Shown: positions 1 through 7,023 of the stretch, in pieces | How positions within the stretch are numbered: the stretch's first letter is position 1 | Layout of the letters: each line of letters begins with the position of its first letter | Notes under the pieces: generated by a model | What the model saw: the letters and a program-made list of their open reading frames with translations, nothing else | Told to the model about the DNA's origin: nothing | Databases searched by the model: none | Origin: Bacteroidales bacterium UBA5072 | GTDB taxonomy: Bacteria > Bacteroidota > Bacteroidia > Bacteroidales > UBA10428 | DNA length: 17,957 nucleotides | Reading direction: 5' to 3' | Assembly: GCA_002415855.1 (NCBI GenBank) | Contig: DIAS01000064.1 | Span: forward strand, 30,028 to 47,984 | Made by a program: the position numbers and the translations under genes

Positions 1-24
1 TGCAGTCATGCAGTCATGCAGTCA
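1..24. repeat. three tandem copies of an 8-bp unit at the window edge
   Basis: The unit TGCAGTCA occurs three times in direct succession from the first base, followed by GACTG. The last copy plus that sequence forms a small perfect inverted repeat, CAGTC-A-GACTG. The array lies just downstream of the LytTR regulator stop codon and may continue beyond the window. It could be a real short tandem repeat or an artefact of a contig end. Confidence 0.7.
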
Positions 25-34
25 GACTGTTCCA

Positions 35-778
35 CTATATCTCCAGGTTCAATTTCCTCTTTACTGACTCAAGGTAGGATCTTCCAATGGGGATCTGGAT
101 ATTTTTCAACCACATATGAGTGTGGTCGATGGCGGTCATATGTTTCAAATTGATTCCGTATGATTTGTGCACCTGCAGGAACATGTCAGCCGGCAGCCTT
201 TCGATAAATTCTTTCAGGGTGGAACGGATCAGGTGCTTATTTTCCCGGCAGAATAGCTCCAGGTAATTCATTTCCGATTTGATCCACACCAGGTCGTCAA
301 ATTTGATCTTGATCAGCATATGATCCTTTCGAATGAAGATACTGTCCCTCATCACAATATTTACAGATGCCTCCTTGTCTGCTCCTGGTAACTGACCCTG
401 TACTTTGCCGTGGTTGAAGACCGCAATTTCAATAGCTGTGTAAAGATCCTCCTTTGCAAATGGTTTAACGATGTAGCCATCCGGTCGCACCTGCTTGGCC
501 CGCTCAACCGTGTCTCTGTCGGAGTAAGAGGTGACAAAGATCAGGGGGATGTCATACTTACCTCGGACCATTCCTGCAAGAGAAATACCGTCGTCCTTTC
601 CCTTCAGGTGGATATCGATCATTGCAATATCGGGTGTTTCCAAAGCCAGGATCTTCTCCGCCTCATCGCTATCAGTGGCAATGCCAATGACCTCATGCCC
701 CAGTTCTATGAGCATTCCCTTCATGTCTTCGGCAATGATGAGTTCGTCCTCAACGATTAAAGTTTTGATCTTGCTCAT
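35..778 (-). CDS. LytTR-family response regulator
   Basis: This 247-residue protein is a two-component response regulator with an N-terminal receiver domain (about 1-120) and a C-terminal LytTR DNA-binding domain (about 145-245). The receiver has the acidic pocket E10/D11, the phospho-acceptor D55 in MIDIH, the switch T83 in FVTSY and the conserved K105 in VKPF. The C-terminal part shows the LytTR pattern, with VWIKSEMNYLELF, then IRSTLKEF and FLQVHKSYGINL. I chose the ATG at 778 because it starts the receiver directly (MSKIKTLIVEDE). The reading frame is open to 844, but that extension would overlap the kinase gene and matches nothing in the family. It lies 37 nt downstream of the sensor kinase gene on the same strand, so the two are very probably a cognate pair. 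Target genes cannot be read from the sequence. Confidence 0.93.
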   Translation of the reverse strand: MSKIKTLIVEDELIIAEDMKGMLIELGHEVIGIATDSDEAEKILALETPDIAMIDIHLKGKDDGISLAGMVRGKYDIPLIFVTSYSDRDTVERAKQVRPDGYIVKPFAKEDLYTAIEIAVFNHGKVQGQLPGADKEASVNIVMRDSIFIRKDHMLIKIKFDDLVWIKSEMNYLELFCRENKHLIRSTLKEFIERLPADMFLQVHKSYGINLKHMTAIDHTHMWLKNIQIPIGRSYLESVKRKLNLEI

Positions 779-815
779 GATGATAGTACTTAACGCATAA
801 ATAACTGTCGGGTGA

Positions 816-2960
816 TCATATATTTTCTGTAAAAACAACTTCAAATTCAGTTCCGCAATTTACCTTGCAACCGAGCTTTGCCTTGATCTGCCTGGTCAGT
901 AGTTTTACAAGCTTAAGGCCCAGGGTTCCTGAGCTCTCCACGTCAAATCCGGGAGGCAGTCCTTTCCCGTCATCGGCAATTCTCAGCATATACTGGTGGT
1001 CCCTGATCCTGTGCAAATCAATGGTGATGGTACCTGCTGTACTGTCGGTAAAAGCATATTTGAATGCGTTGGTAGCAAGCTCGTTGGTAATTAATCCCAG
1101 GGGCAGCGCTGTATCAATGTCCAGTCGGATGTCATCCGCACGGATAACATACCCGATGTTCAAGTCGGGCCTGCTGTAAGCACTTTGGAGCGATGCCATC
1201 AGTAGTTCCAGATATTTTGAAAAGTCGATGCTCGTAAACAGTTCAGACTGGTAAAGCAATTCGTGTATCAGCGCCATTGACTTAACACGGCTCTGACTTT
1301 CTTTCATCACATATCTCGTATTGTCATCCTGCAGGGTGCCCGATTGCAGATTGAGCAGGCTGCTGATCACCATCAGGTTATTCTTGACGCGGTGGTGTAT
1401 TTCCTTCAGCAAGGCTTCCTTTTCTTTTTCTGCTTTGCGCGATTTGCGATAGCTGTAATACATGAAAGCTCCGAATGCCACGATCATTGATCCGATAACC
1501 AGTGAGTAATTTCGGACAAGTTTGTTCCGTTTCAGCTTTGTTTCAAATTGCAGTTTTTCCTGGAGATGTGCCACCTCAATTTCACTTTGTTTTTTATCAA
1601 ATGCATGTTGCATTTCGAGCTGTGTAATGCGTTTGAGGTTTCTGCCACTTACCAGACTGTCGCTTATTTCGTTATTCATGTGCATATTGTCATAGGCCTT
1701 TCTGTATTCCCCCTGGTTGGCGTACAGTATGCATAAGGCACCAGATGTTTCCATGATGACATCCGGATTATTATTCTCTTTGGCTAACGTCAGCGCTTTT
1801 TCCAGGAGGATGATCGCTGCCGGGAAATTCTTTTTCAGGATATGGATCTTACCGGATAGCATGTAGTTTTGGGCAATTCCATTGTAATTCATAACCTCCT
1901 GATCAATTTGAAGCGACCGCGAGATGTACCGGAGCGCCAGGTCAGCGCTATCTTCCATGAGGTAATAGGTATAGCCTATGTTGTAGAGTGAATTGCTTAT
2001 AGCCGGACTGTAATGCATCTTTTCCCGGAGGGCGAGTGCTTTTAAATGATATTCCAGGCCCTTGTCAAAGTTCCTCAGGGCATTGAATCCCTCCCCCAGA
2101 CCGGTATAAGTTTTGCTCAGCTCATAATTATCTCCGGTGCTTTTAAGGATGGCCTCTTGTTTCAGGTAATAATTGATGGCCGTTTGGTATTCATATAAAT
2201 AAAGGTTGGCAAGTCCAATGCTTCCCATGGCGTTGGCGATTTCAACGGAATCGCCGGACTCTTCTGCAATTTTCAGGGCTTTGTAATAATTCTCGATGGC
2301 AAGGTTCAGATAAGCCTGGTCAGCAAAGTGATTTCCAAGTATGATGTAGCTGTTTGCCAGTTTCTTTTTGTCGTTGAGCGTTCCGGCGACTTTCACGAGT
2401 TCGTTCATCAGCGTATCCACAACACGCGGGTTGTTCAGCTGCTGGTGAATGTATATCAGGCCATCAATGCAATCGTAAACCTTGTAAAAGTCATTGATTT
2501 CTTCATATAATGTTTTGGCGTTTTCGGCGCATTCCAATGAATTAGGCAAATCTGATTTAAGACTGTATGCGTAGCTCATGCTGAACAGGGTTTGTGCCAT
2601 ACCCCGCTTGCTGTGTATTTTTTCAAATATTTCATAAGCCTTGTTGTACAGGTACAAGGCCGTGTCGTACCTGTACCTGTAAAAATTCGCCAGCCCGCTC
2701 AACCGGAAGGCTTCGCCAATCCCATACTCATAGTTGATCCCATAGGAATGCTTCATCGTCTTATTCAGATACAATAAAGCACTGTCGGGATTCTTACGGA
2801 CCAGGGCGGAGGCAGATCTGTTTGCAGCGTTAATGGATGCAGTATCATTGGAAAAAGCATCCGGGTTTGATCCGGACTTTGAAGCCGCATCTTTTTCCTT
2901 ACAAGATGCGAAAATGAGACAAAAACCAATCATGAAGCAAACCGGAATATTCTTCAGCAT
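816..2960 (-). CDS. lipoprotein TPR sensor histidine kinase (HisKA_2 type)
   Basis: This is a 714-residue sensor kinase. It starts with a lipoprotein signal peptide whose lipobox FASC puts the lipidated cysteine at residue 20. A long series of TPR-like helical repeats (about 50-440) is predicted to lie in the periplasm. A coiled coil (about 445-480), one membrane helix (about 485-502) and a HisKA_2 dimerisation domain follow. That domain has EIHHRVKNNL, with H523 the likely phospho-acceptor. The C-terminal HATPase_c domain has the N-box NELATNAFKYAF (626-637), the G1 box DDGKGLP (663-669) and the G2 region GTLGLKLVKLL. I set the start at 2960 because that ATG gives a clean signal peptide; the frame is open to 3026. 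The partner is the LytTR regulator just downstream. The TPR domain suggests sensing through protein-protein contacts, but the signal is unknown. Confidence 0.92.
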   Translation of the reverse strand: MLKNIPVCFMIGFCLIFASCKEKDAASKSGSNPDAFSNDTASINAANRSASALVRKNPDSALLYLNKTMKHSYGINYEYGIGEAFRLSGLANFYRYRYDTALYLYNKAYEIFEKIHSKRGMAQTLFSMSYAYSLKSDLPNSLECAENAKTLYEEINDFYKVYDCIDGLIYIHQQLNNPRVVDTLMNELVKVAGTLNDKKKLANSYIILGNHFADQAYLNLAIENYYKALKIAEESGDSVEIANAMGSIGLANLYLYEYQTAINYYLKQEAILKSTGDNYELSKTYTGLGEGFNALRNFDKGLEYHLKALALREKMHYSPAISNSLYNIGYTYYLMEDSADLALRYISRSLQIDQEVMNYNGIAQNYMLSGKIHILKKNFPAAIILLEKALTLAKENNNPDVIMETSGALCILYANQGEYRKAYDNMHMNNEISDSLVSGRNLKRITQLEMQHAFDKKQSEIEVAHLQEKLQFETKLKRNKLVRNYSLVIGSMIVAFGAFMYYSYRKSRKAEKEKEALLKEIHHRVKNNLMVISSLLNLQSGTLQDDNTRYVMKESQSRVKSMALIHELLYQSELFTSIDFSKYLELLMASLQSAYSRPDLNIGYVIRADDIRLDIDTALPLGLITNELATNAFKYAFTDSTAGTITIDLHRIRDHQYMLRIADDGKGLPPGFDVESSGTLGLKLVKLLTRQIKAKLGCKVNCGTEFEVVFTENI

Positions 2961-3024
2961 GAGCGTGAAAGGGTATTGGTTCTCAGTTACTAAGATAGCA
3001 TAAAAATCAATACCCGTTTGATTC

Positions 3025-3063
3025 ATGGATGGCTTTTAGCCAGATCCGTCAGGTACCATCCAT
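3025..3063. repeat. inverted repeat between acr3 and the sensor kinase
   Basis: ATGGATGG (3025-3032) is matched by its exact reverse complement CCATCCAT (3056-3063), with 23 bases between. A smaller nested hairpin, TGGC-TTTTA-GCCA, covers 3030-3042. No T-run follows on the minus strand, so this is not a standard intrinsic terminator for the ars transcript. It could be an mRNA 3' stabilising structure, a binding site or chance. Confidence 0.35.
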
Positions 3064-3077
3064 CTTCAAAACAACAT

Positions 3078-4121
3078 TCAATTTCTAGTCCAGTAACTCC
3101 TTTTTAAACCTAATGCTACATTTACCAATAAAATAAGCACCGGCACTTCAACCAGAGGGCCGATCACCGTGGCAAACGCAGCTTGAGAGTTTATGCCGAA
3201 GACAGCCACGGCTACGGCAATTGCCAGTTCAAAATCATTGCTCCCTGCTGTAAATGCCAGTGTGGCTGATTTCTCATAGCTCTCACCGATCCATTTGGAA
3301 GCAAAGAAGGTCGTGAAAAACATCAGCGCAAAGTAGATCGTATAGGGTACTGCAACCCGGATAACGTCCATTGGCAGTTCTATGATCTTTTCACCCTTGA
3401 GGGAAAACATGACAAATATGGTGAACAACAATGCAATGGGAGTCAGCCATGATACCCTGGGGATGTATTTTGTGAAATACCAGTCATTGCCCTTCCACCT
3501 GCGAAGAGCCAGGTTCGAGATCAGTCCGGTTGTAAAAGGAATTCCCAGGTATATAAGAACAGTAAGCGCAATCTCGGACATGGACACCTCTACGGTCGAC
3601 CCTTTCAAACCAAACAGGGGCGGCAGGAAGGTGATAAAAATATAGGCATACACCGAGTATAGAAAAACCTGGAACAGGGCATTGAAGGCCACCAGACCCG
3701 CTGCCAACTCAGTGTCTCCTTTGGCCAGGTCATTCCAAACCAGCACCATGGCAATACATCGGGCAAGGCCTACCAGAATTACGCCTGCCATGAGGCCCGG
3801 ATGGTTATGGAGAAAGATAATTGCCAGTAAGAACATCACAAGGGGACCGATTATCCAGTTTTGGGTCAGGGATAATCCCAGTAATTTCAGATTAGTAAAA
3901 ACCAGGGGCAGTTTTTCATATTTAACCTTGGCCAGCGGCGGATACATCATCAGTATCAAGCCGATGGCAATTGGAACATTGGTCGTCCCGGAGCTTAATG
4001 ATTCCCAGAAGCCGGCAATGCCAGGAGTGAAGTATCCAATGATAACCCCGGCAAACATCACAAGAAAAATCCACAAGGTGAGATACCTGTCAAAAAAAGA
4101 AAGTCTTTTTGTTGTTTCCAT
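3078..4121 (-). CDS. acr3: Acr3-family arsenite efflux permease
   Basis: This integral membrane protein of about 347 residues and ten predicted helices exports arsenite, and in some members antimonite, across the inner membrane. Acr3 signatures are clear. The N-terminus reads RLSFFDRYLTLWIF. The fourth-helix motif GLARCIAMVLVWNDLAKGD carries the cysteine needed for transport (C122), and the late motif GSNDFELAIAVAVAVFG carries the conserved glutamate E298. I chose the ATG at 4121 because family members begin a few residues before this N-terminal motif. An in-frame ATG at 4187, adding 22 residues, is the alternative and sits only 14 nt from the preceding stop codon. It is the last gene of the ars cluster. 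No frameshift or missing key residue is seen. Confidence 0.95.
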   Translation of the reverse strand: METTKRLSFFDRYLTLWIFLVMFAGVIIGYFTPGIAGFWESLSSGTTNVPIAIGLILMMYPPLAKVKYEKLPLVFTNLKLLGLSLTQNWIIGPLVMFLLAIIFLHNHPGLMAGVILVGLARCIAMVLVWNDLAKGDTELAAGLVAFNALFQVFLYSVYAYIFITFLPPLFGLKGSTVEVSMSEIALTVLIYLGIPFTTGLISNLALRRWKGNDWYFTKYIPRVSWLTPIALLFTIFVMFSLKGEKIIELPMDVIRVAVPYTIYFALMFFTTFFASKWIGESYEKSATLAFTAGSNDFELAIAVAVAVFGINSQAAFATVIGPLVEVPVLILLVNVALGLKRSYWTRN

Positions 4122-4201
4122 AGGTAATGATTTATCAAATAATTGATCGGATAACCGACCATGGTTTGATACTCCTGTATGTTCCATCCGCTGCTAAATC
4201 A

Positions 4202-5218
4202 TTAAAAAACAGAATTGAACAGAAATCCTACTACCATTATTCCTGCAGCCACAATACCGACAAAGGTGATTATCAGCGGCAGTTTTAGCACCTTTTTCAG
4301 GATAATGGTTTCAGGGAGCGACAATCCGACGACCGACATCATAAATGCCAGAGATGTACCCAGTGAAGCACCTTTCTCAATCAGCACGGATACGATGGGG
4401 ATGATCCCTGCAGCATTTGAGTATAGTGGCACCCCGATCAGGACAGAGAGTGGGACGCTGTACCAGCTTGATTTGCCCATCAGGGAGGCCATAAAGTCGG
4501 CCGGAACATACCCGTGCGCTCCAGCACCTACGACGATCCCGATTGCCACGTAAAGCCATACCTTGCGTACAATATCCCTGACGGCATAATAACCGGAATC
4601 GATACGCTGTTGCCATGTTAGCTTTTCATCTTCAACATTTCCGATACCAAACCTGCTCTGGTACACCCAATCCTCAACCCAGTGTTCCAGCTTTAATTTA
4701 CCTATTATCCAGCCGGCTACGATTGCAATGATTAACCCTGTACCAAGATAAATAAGCGCTGTTTTCCAACCAAATAGTCCAAATAACAGTATTACAGCCA
4801 CTTCATTAATCATCGGGGCTGCTATTAGAAACGAGAAGGTAACACCCAAAGGAACACCTGATTCAATGAAACCCAGGAATAAAGGAATGGCCGAGCAGGA
4901 ACAAAACGGTGTTACAATGCCCAGCGAGGATGCAAGGACATTCCCGGTAAACTGGTTTTTCCCTTCAAGGATCTTCCGTGTGCGTTCAGGAGTAAAAAAG
5001 GTACGTAATATCCCTACAAAGAAGATTATTAGGGTAAGCAGCAAAAGTACTTTGGGAAATTCAAAAATAAAGAAACGAATGGATTCCGTCAGGTGTTTTC
5101 CAGGCTCCAGACCCGCGACATGTTCTATCAGCCAATCGGTTACAGGCTGCAGAAAGTGATAAAGAGCAAACCAGACCGGGAGCAGGAGGATCGGTATAAC
5201 AAATTTACGCTTGTTCAT
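4202..5218 (-). CDS. permease of the PF03773 (DUF318, ArsP/YraQ-like) family
   Basis: This is a 338-residue membrane protein with about eight to ten hydrophobic helices. The hallmark is TPFCSCSAIPLFLGF around residues 103-117, with C106 and C108, followed by SFLIAAPMINEVA. A related pattern in the C-terminal half (SLPETIILKKVL) suggests two similar halves. PF03773 includes ArsP, an exporter of trivalent organoarsenicals, and many uncharacterised permeases that often lie beside small thioredoxin-like proteins and ars genes. Here it lies between the ArsG-like gene (27 nt gap) and acr3 (14 to 80 nt depending on the acr3 start). Export of an arsenical is therefore the best guess, but the substrate is inferred from context and I give no gene symbol. 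Confidence 0.87.
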   Translation of the reverse strand: MNKRKFVIPILLLPVWFALYHFLQPVTDWLIEHVAGLEPGKHLTESIRFFIFEFPKVLLLLTLIIFFVGILRTFFTPERTRKILEGKNQFTGNVLASSLGIVTPFCSCSAIPLFLGFIESGVPLGVTFSFLIAAPMINEVAVILLFGLFGWKTALIYLGTGLIIAIVAGWIIGKLKLEHWVEDWVYQSRFGIGNVEDEKLTWQQRIDSGYYAVRDIVRKVWLYVAIGIVVGAGAHGYVPADFMASLMGKSSWYSVPLSVLIGVPLYSNAAGIIPIVSVLIEKGASLGTSLAFMMSVVGLSLPETIILKKVLKLPLIITFVGIVAAGIMVVGFLFNSVF

Positions 5219-5245
5219 ATTGAGAATACGGGCAACTTCATCCTA

Positions 5246-5950
5246 TTATGTGATGTAAAAAACCGTCAGATAATAAAGACCGGCCAAAATGAAGGTCAGG
5301 GCAACTGCACGACGGAACCAGACTTCAAAAGTCTTTACCCTGTTGTAGAAGCTGCCGATGCCGGCAATACTGTATGCCAAAAGCCATGCAACGATTATTA
5401 CAGGCAGGCTCGTGGCAAGGGCAAATACTAATGGCAGGTAAAGGCCTGATGCGCTTGAAATAGTCATGGGAACCAGTATCCCAAAATAAAGCACTCCACT
5501 GTAGGGACAAAAGGCAAGCGCAAAAACTACTCCAAGCAAAAATGCTCCCCGGACGCTTCCCCTGCCGCTCCTTTCTATTTTATCCGAGAGTCCGGTAAAC
5601 CCGGGAAACCTTATCCTGATAAGCCCCAACATCAAAATGCCGATGACAACCAAAAGAAAACCAACGATCCTTTCTCCCCATCCCTGAAATATTCTGGCAA
5701 CCTGAAACCGACTTGCCCCGAAATAAAGGATCAATCCAAGGGAAGAATAGCTGAGGGCCCTGCCCATTGTATAAAACAGACCGTTTCGAAATATACTTTG
5801 TTTACGTTCAATATCCTTGCTGATAAATCCGATAGCTGTAATGTTCGTGGCGAGGGGACAGGGGCTGATGGAGGTCATCAGGCCCAATATCAGCGCTGAC
5901 AGGAACGGGGCGGAAGTGCTTTCAAGCAAGTTGTGCAGGTTTTCCATCAT
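5246..5950 (-). CDS. arsG: ArsG-family CcdA/DsbD-like membrane protein
   Basis: This 234-residue protein has about six membrane helices of the CcdA/DsbD fold. It keeps one cysteine in each of the two pseudo-symmetric halves: C31 in SISPCPLATN and C148 in LAFCPYSG. In CcdA and DsbD these two cysteines carry electrons across the inner membrane. Bacteroidota proteins of this kind next to arsR are usually named after ArsG of the arsEFG system, described from memory as an efflux permease for reduced aromatic arsenicals. Retention of both cysteines, together with a secreted CxxC protein 21 nt upstream, equally fits a role as an electron conduit. The start is ATGATG at 5950/5947; either codon could be used. 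The family call is firm, the transport role is not. Confidence 0.85.
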   Translation of the reverse strand: MMENLHNLLESTSAPFLSALILGLMTSISPCPLATNITAIGFISKDIERKQSIFRNGLFYTMGRALSYSSLGLILYFGASRFQVARIFQGWGERIVGFLLVVIGILMLGLIRIRFPGFTGLSDKIERSGRGSVRGAFLLGVVFALAFCPYSGVLYFGILVPMTISSASGLYLPLVFALATSLPVIIVAWLLAYSIAGIGSFYNRVKTFEVWFRRAVALTFILAGLYYLTVFYIT

Positions 5951-5971
5951 AATTCCAAATAAGCTAGTGGT

Positions 5972-6391
5972 TCATTTCAGCATGGGGTCAATGACATTCT
6001 TGATGTAGGGTTTCAAAGCTTCCGGATCTGTGCCATGGGCAAACGCCTGCTCGGTGAGTTCAACTTTACCCTTTTCATGATTGGCAGGCACAATTAACAA
6101 TGAATTCCAGGCAATCTCATACTGCTCTGCCAAAGCTTTGTTTTGCGGTTCTTCTATATTGATGCTCTGAAACCTTAGGATTCCATTATCCTGTTGGGCC
6201 CGGTACAAATCATTCAGTACGGTAACGGTGGCTTTTTCTGCATTCAGGCATCCCGTGCACCGGTGGGTACCGTGAAAGAAATAGACGGATACTCTTGGCT
6301 GCATGGCAGAGCCGGACTGGTTTCCCGGCTGGCTATAACCTGAACAGGTCAGGCTGAGCACGAGTGTAAAAAGGAGCATAATGTTTCGCAT
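5972..6391 (-). CDS. arsF: secreted ArsF-family CxxC protein
   Basis: This protein of about 139 residues begins with a hydrophobic signal peptide (MLLFTLVLSLTCSGYSQ). The cysteine at 16 makes a poor lipobox, so cleavage near residue 21 by signal peptidase I is more likely. The mature part has YFFHGTHRCTGC, with C45 and C48 as a CxxC redox pair, then a thioredoxin-like layout including a strand-like stretch SLLIVPANHEKGKVEL. It matches the family that databases name after ArsF, a nitroreductase subunit for nitro-aromatic arsenicals; the name is from memory. The start at 6391 gives the signal peptide directly. The frame is open to 6544, but that would run back into arsR and match nothing. It is predicted to act in the periplasm, probably reduced through the neighbouring CcdA-like protein. 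Confidence 0.83.
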   Translation of the reverse strand: MRNIMLLFTLVLSLTCSGYSQPGNQSGSAMQPRVSVYFFHGTHRCTGCLNAEKATVTVLNDLYRAQQDNGILRFQSINIEEPQNKALAEQYEIAWNSLLIVPANHEKGKVELTEQAFAHGTDPEALKPYIKNVIDPMLK

Positions 6392-6447
6392 ATTTTTCTG
6401 AATTGTTAAATAAATTTCCAATTTTTCACAAACAACATGCAATGATT

Positions 6448-6469
6448 TGGCAAAAGTCCTACTTTGCCA
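6448..6469 (-). promoter_or_regulatory. hairpin across the arsR stop codon
   Basis: The arms TGGCAA (6448-6453) and TTGCCA (6464-6469) are exact reverse complements, and the inner bases AGT/ACT extend the stem past a single bulged A. In the ars mRNA this makes a stem of about nine pairs with a three-base loop that includes the arsR stop codon (6459-6461). No U-run follows, so it is not a simple terminator. It could affect relative expression or mRNA processing between arsR and the downstream genes. Confidence 0.45.
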
Positions 6470-6764
6470 GCAATTCCTCGAAATAATGTTTGGCAAGTTC
6501 CCAATTGACCTTGTTGATGCAATATTTGATATACGGGGGATCAATTTGCCCCTGGATCAGACCGGCAAATTTGAGTTCCTTCAAATGCTGCGACAGTGTT
6601 GAGCGGGCAATAGGAAGCTTTTCAAAAAACTCACCACTGGTGCAGCAACCGTTCAGACATGACAGCTCCCGCAGTATGTAAACCCTGGCGGGATGGCTGA
6701 GTGCCTTGGCAAATTGGGCTATCAGGATATCATGGCTAGCAAACTCAACGCTTTCCTTTGACAT
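6459..6764 (-). CDS. arsR: ArsR/SmtB-family transcriptional repressor
   Basis: This is a 101-residue winged-helix regulator. The N-terminal helix AKALSHPARVYILREL (19-34) and the recognition region LPIARSTLSQHLKELKFAGLI (50-70) are typical. The metal-binding ELCVCDL motif of E. coli-type ArsR is absent. Its place is taken by C36 and the adjacent pair C40-C41 (SCLNGCCTSGEF), with a further cysteine C82 in the wing-proximal stretch IKYCIN. The protein therefore probably senses As(III) or a related soft metal through these thiols, releasing DNA when bound. It lies 13 nt downstream of the thioredoxin-like gene and 67 nt upstream of arsF, so it is transcribed inside the cluster it likely represses. 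Confidence 0.93.
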   Translation of the reverse strand: MSKESVEFASHDILIAQFAKALSHPARVYILRELSCLNGCCTSGEFFEKLPIARSTLSQHLKELKFAGLIQGQIDPPYIKYCINKVNWELAKHYFEELLAK

Positions 6765-6777
6765 GATTGCAATGTTC

Positions 6778-7023
6778 TTATATATTCTTTTGGATGATTT
6801 CCTTTAGCTCGGCGACACCCGGAACACGTCCATACAATGCCACTTTCTCGTTAATGACCAGGGCGGGTGTACGCATTACCCCATAAGCCATGATCTTCTG
6901 AAGATCTTCGACTTTTTCAACAGTGGCATTCAGGTCTAGCTCGGATAAGGCATTTATGGTGGTTTTTTCAAGGTTTTTACAATTGGCACAACCCATACCC
7001 AATACTTTAATGGAAATACTCAT
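6778..7023 (-). CDS. small thioredoxin-like redox protein (TM0996/MTH895 type)
   Basis: This is an 81-residue thioredoxin/glutaredoxin-like protein with no signal peptide, so it is predicted to be cytoplasmic. It has the redox motif C12-A-N-C15 in MGCANCK and a cis-proline motif TPALVIN (P53), both at the expected spacing. The fold and size match the family often called redox-active disulfide protein 2 or thioredoxin_3. Such proteins often sit beside PF03773 permeases and ars genes, and the position suggests it fills the ArsE role of an arsEFG set; I cannot confirm that. The frame extends to 7101, but the ATG at 7023 starts exactly at the first strand. It is the first gene of the cluster, so its upstream region should carry the ars promoter. 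Confidence 0.88.
   Translation of the reverse strand: MSISIKVLGMGCANCKNLEKTTINALSELDLNATVEKVEDLQKIMAYGVMRTPALVINEKVALYGRVPGVAELKEIIQKNI

Noticed and set aside
779..844. Upstream extension of the LytTR regulator frame
   Set aside because: It overlaps the kinase gene and adds 22 residues before a receiver domain that starts normally at 778.
2640..2690. Repetitive GTAC-rich stretch inside the sensor kinase gene
   Set aside because: It encodes the Tyr-Arg repeats of a TPR helix, so codon repetition explains it.
4377..4616. Open frame of 79 residues on the minus strand inside the PF03773 permease gene
   Set aside because: It is a shifted-frame shadow of a gene with clear membrane helices and the CSC motif.
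6392..6544. N-terminal extension of the ArsF-family frame back to 6544
   Set aside because: The extension runs through the end of arsR in another frame, and would bury the clear signal peptide that starts at 6391.
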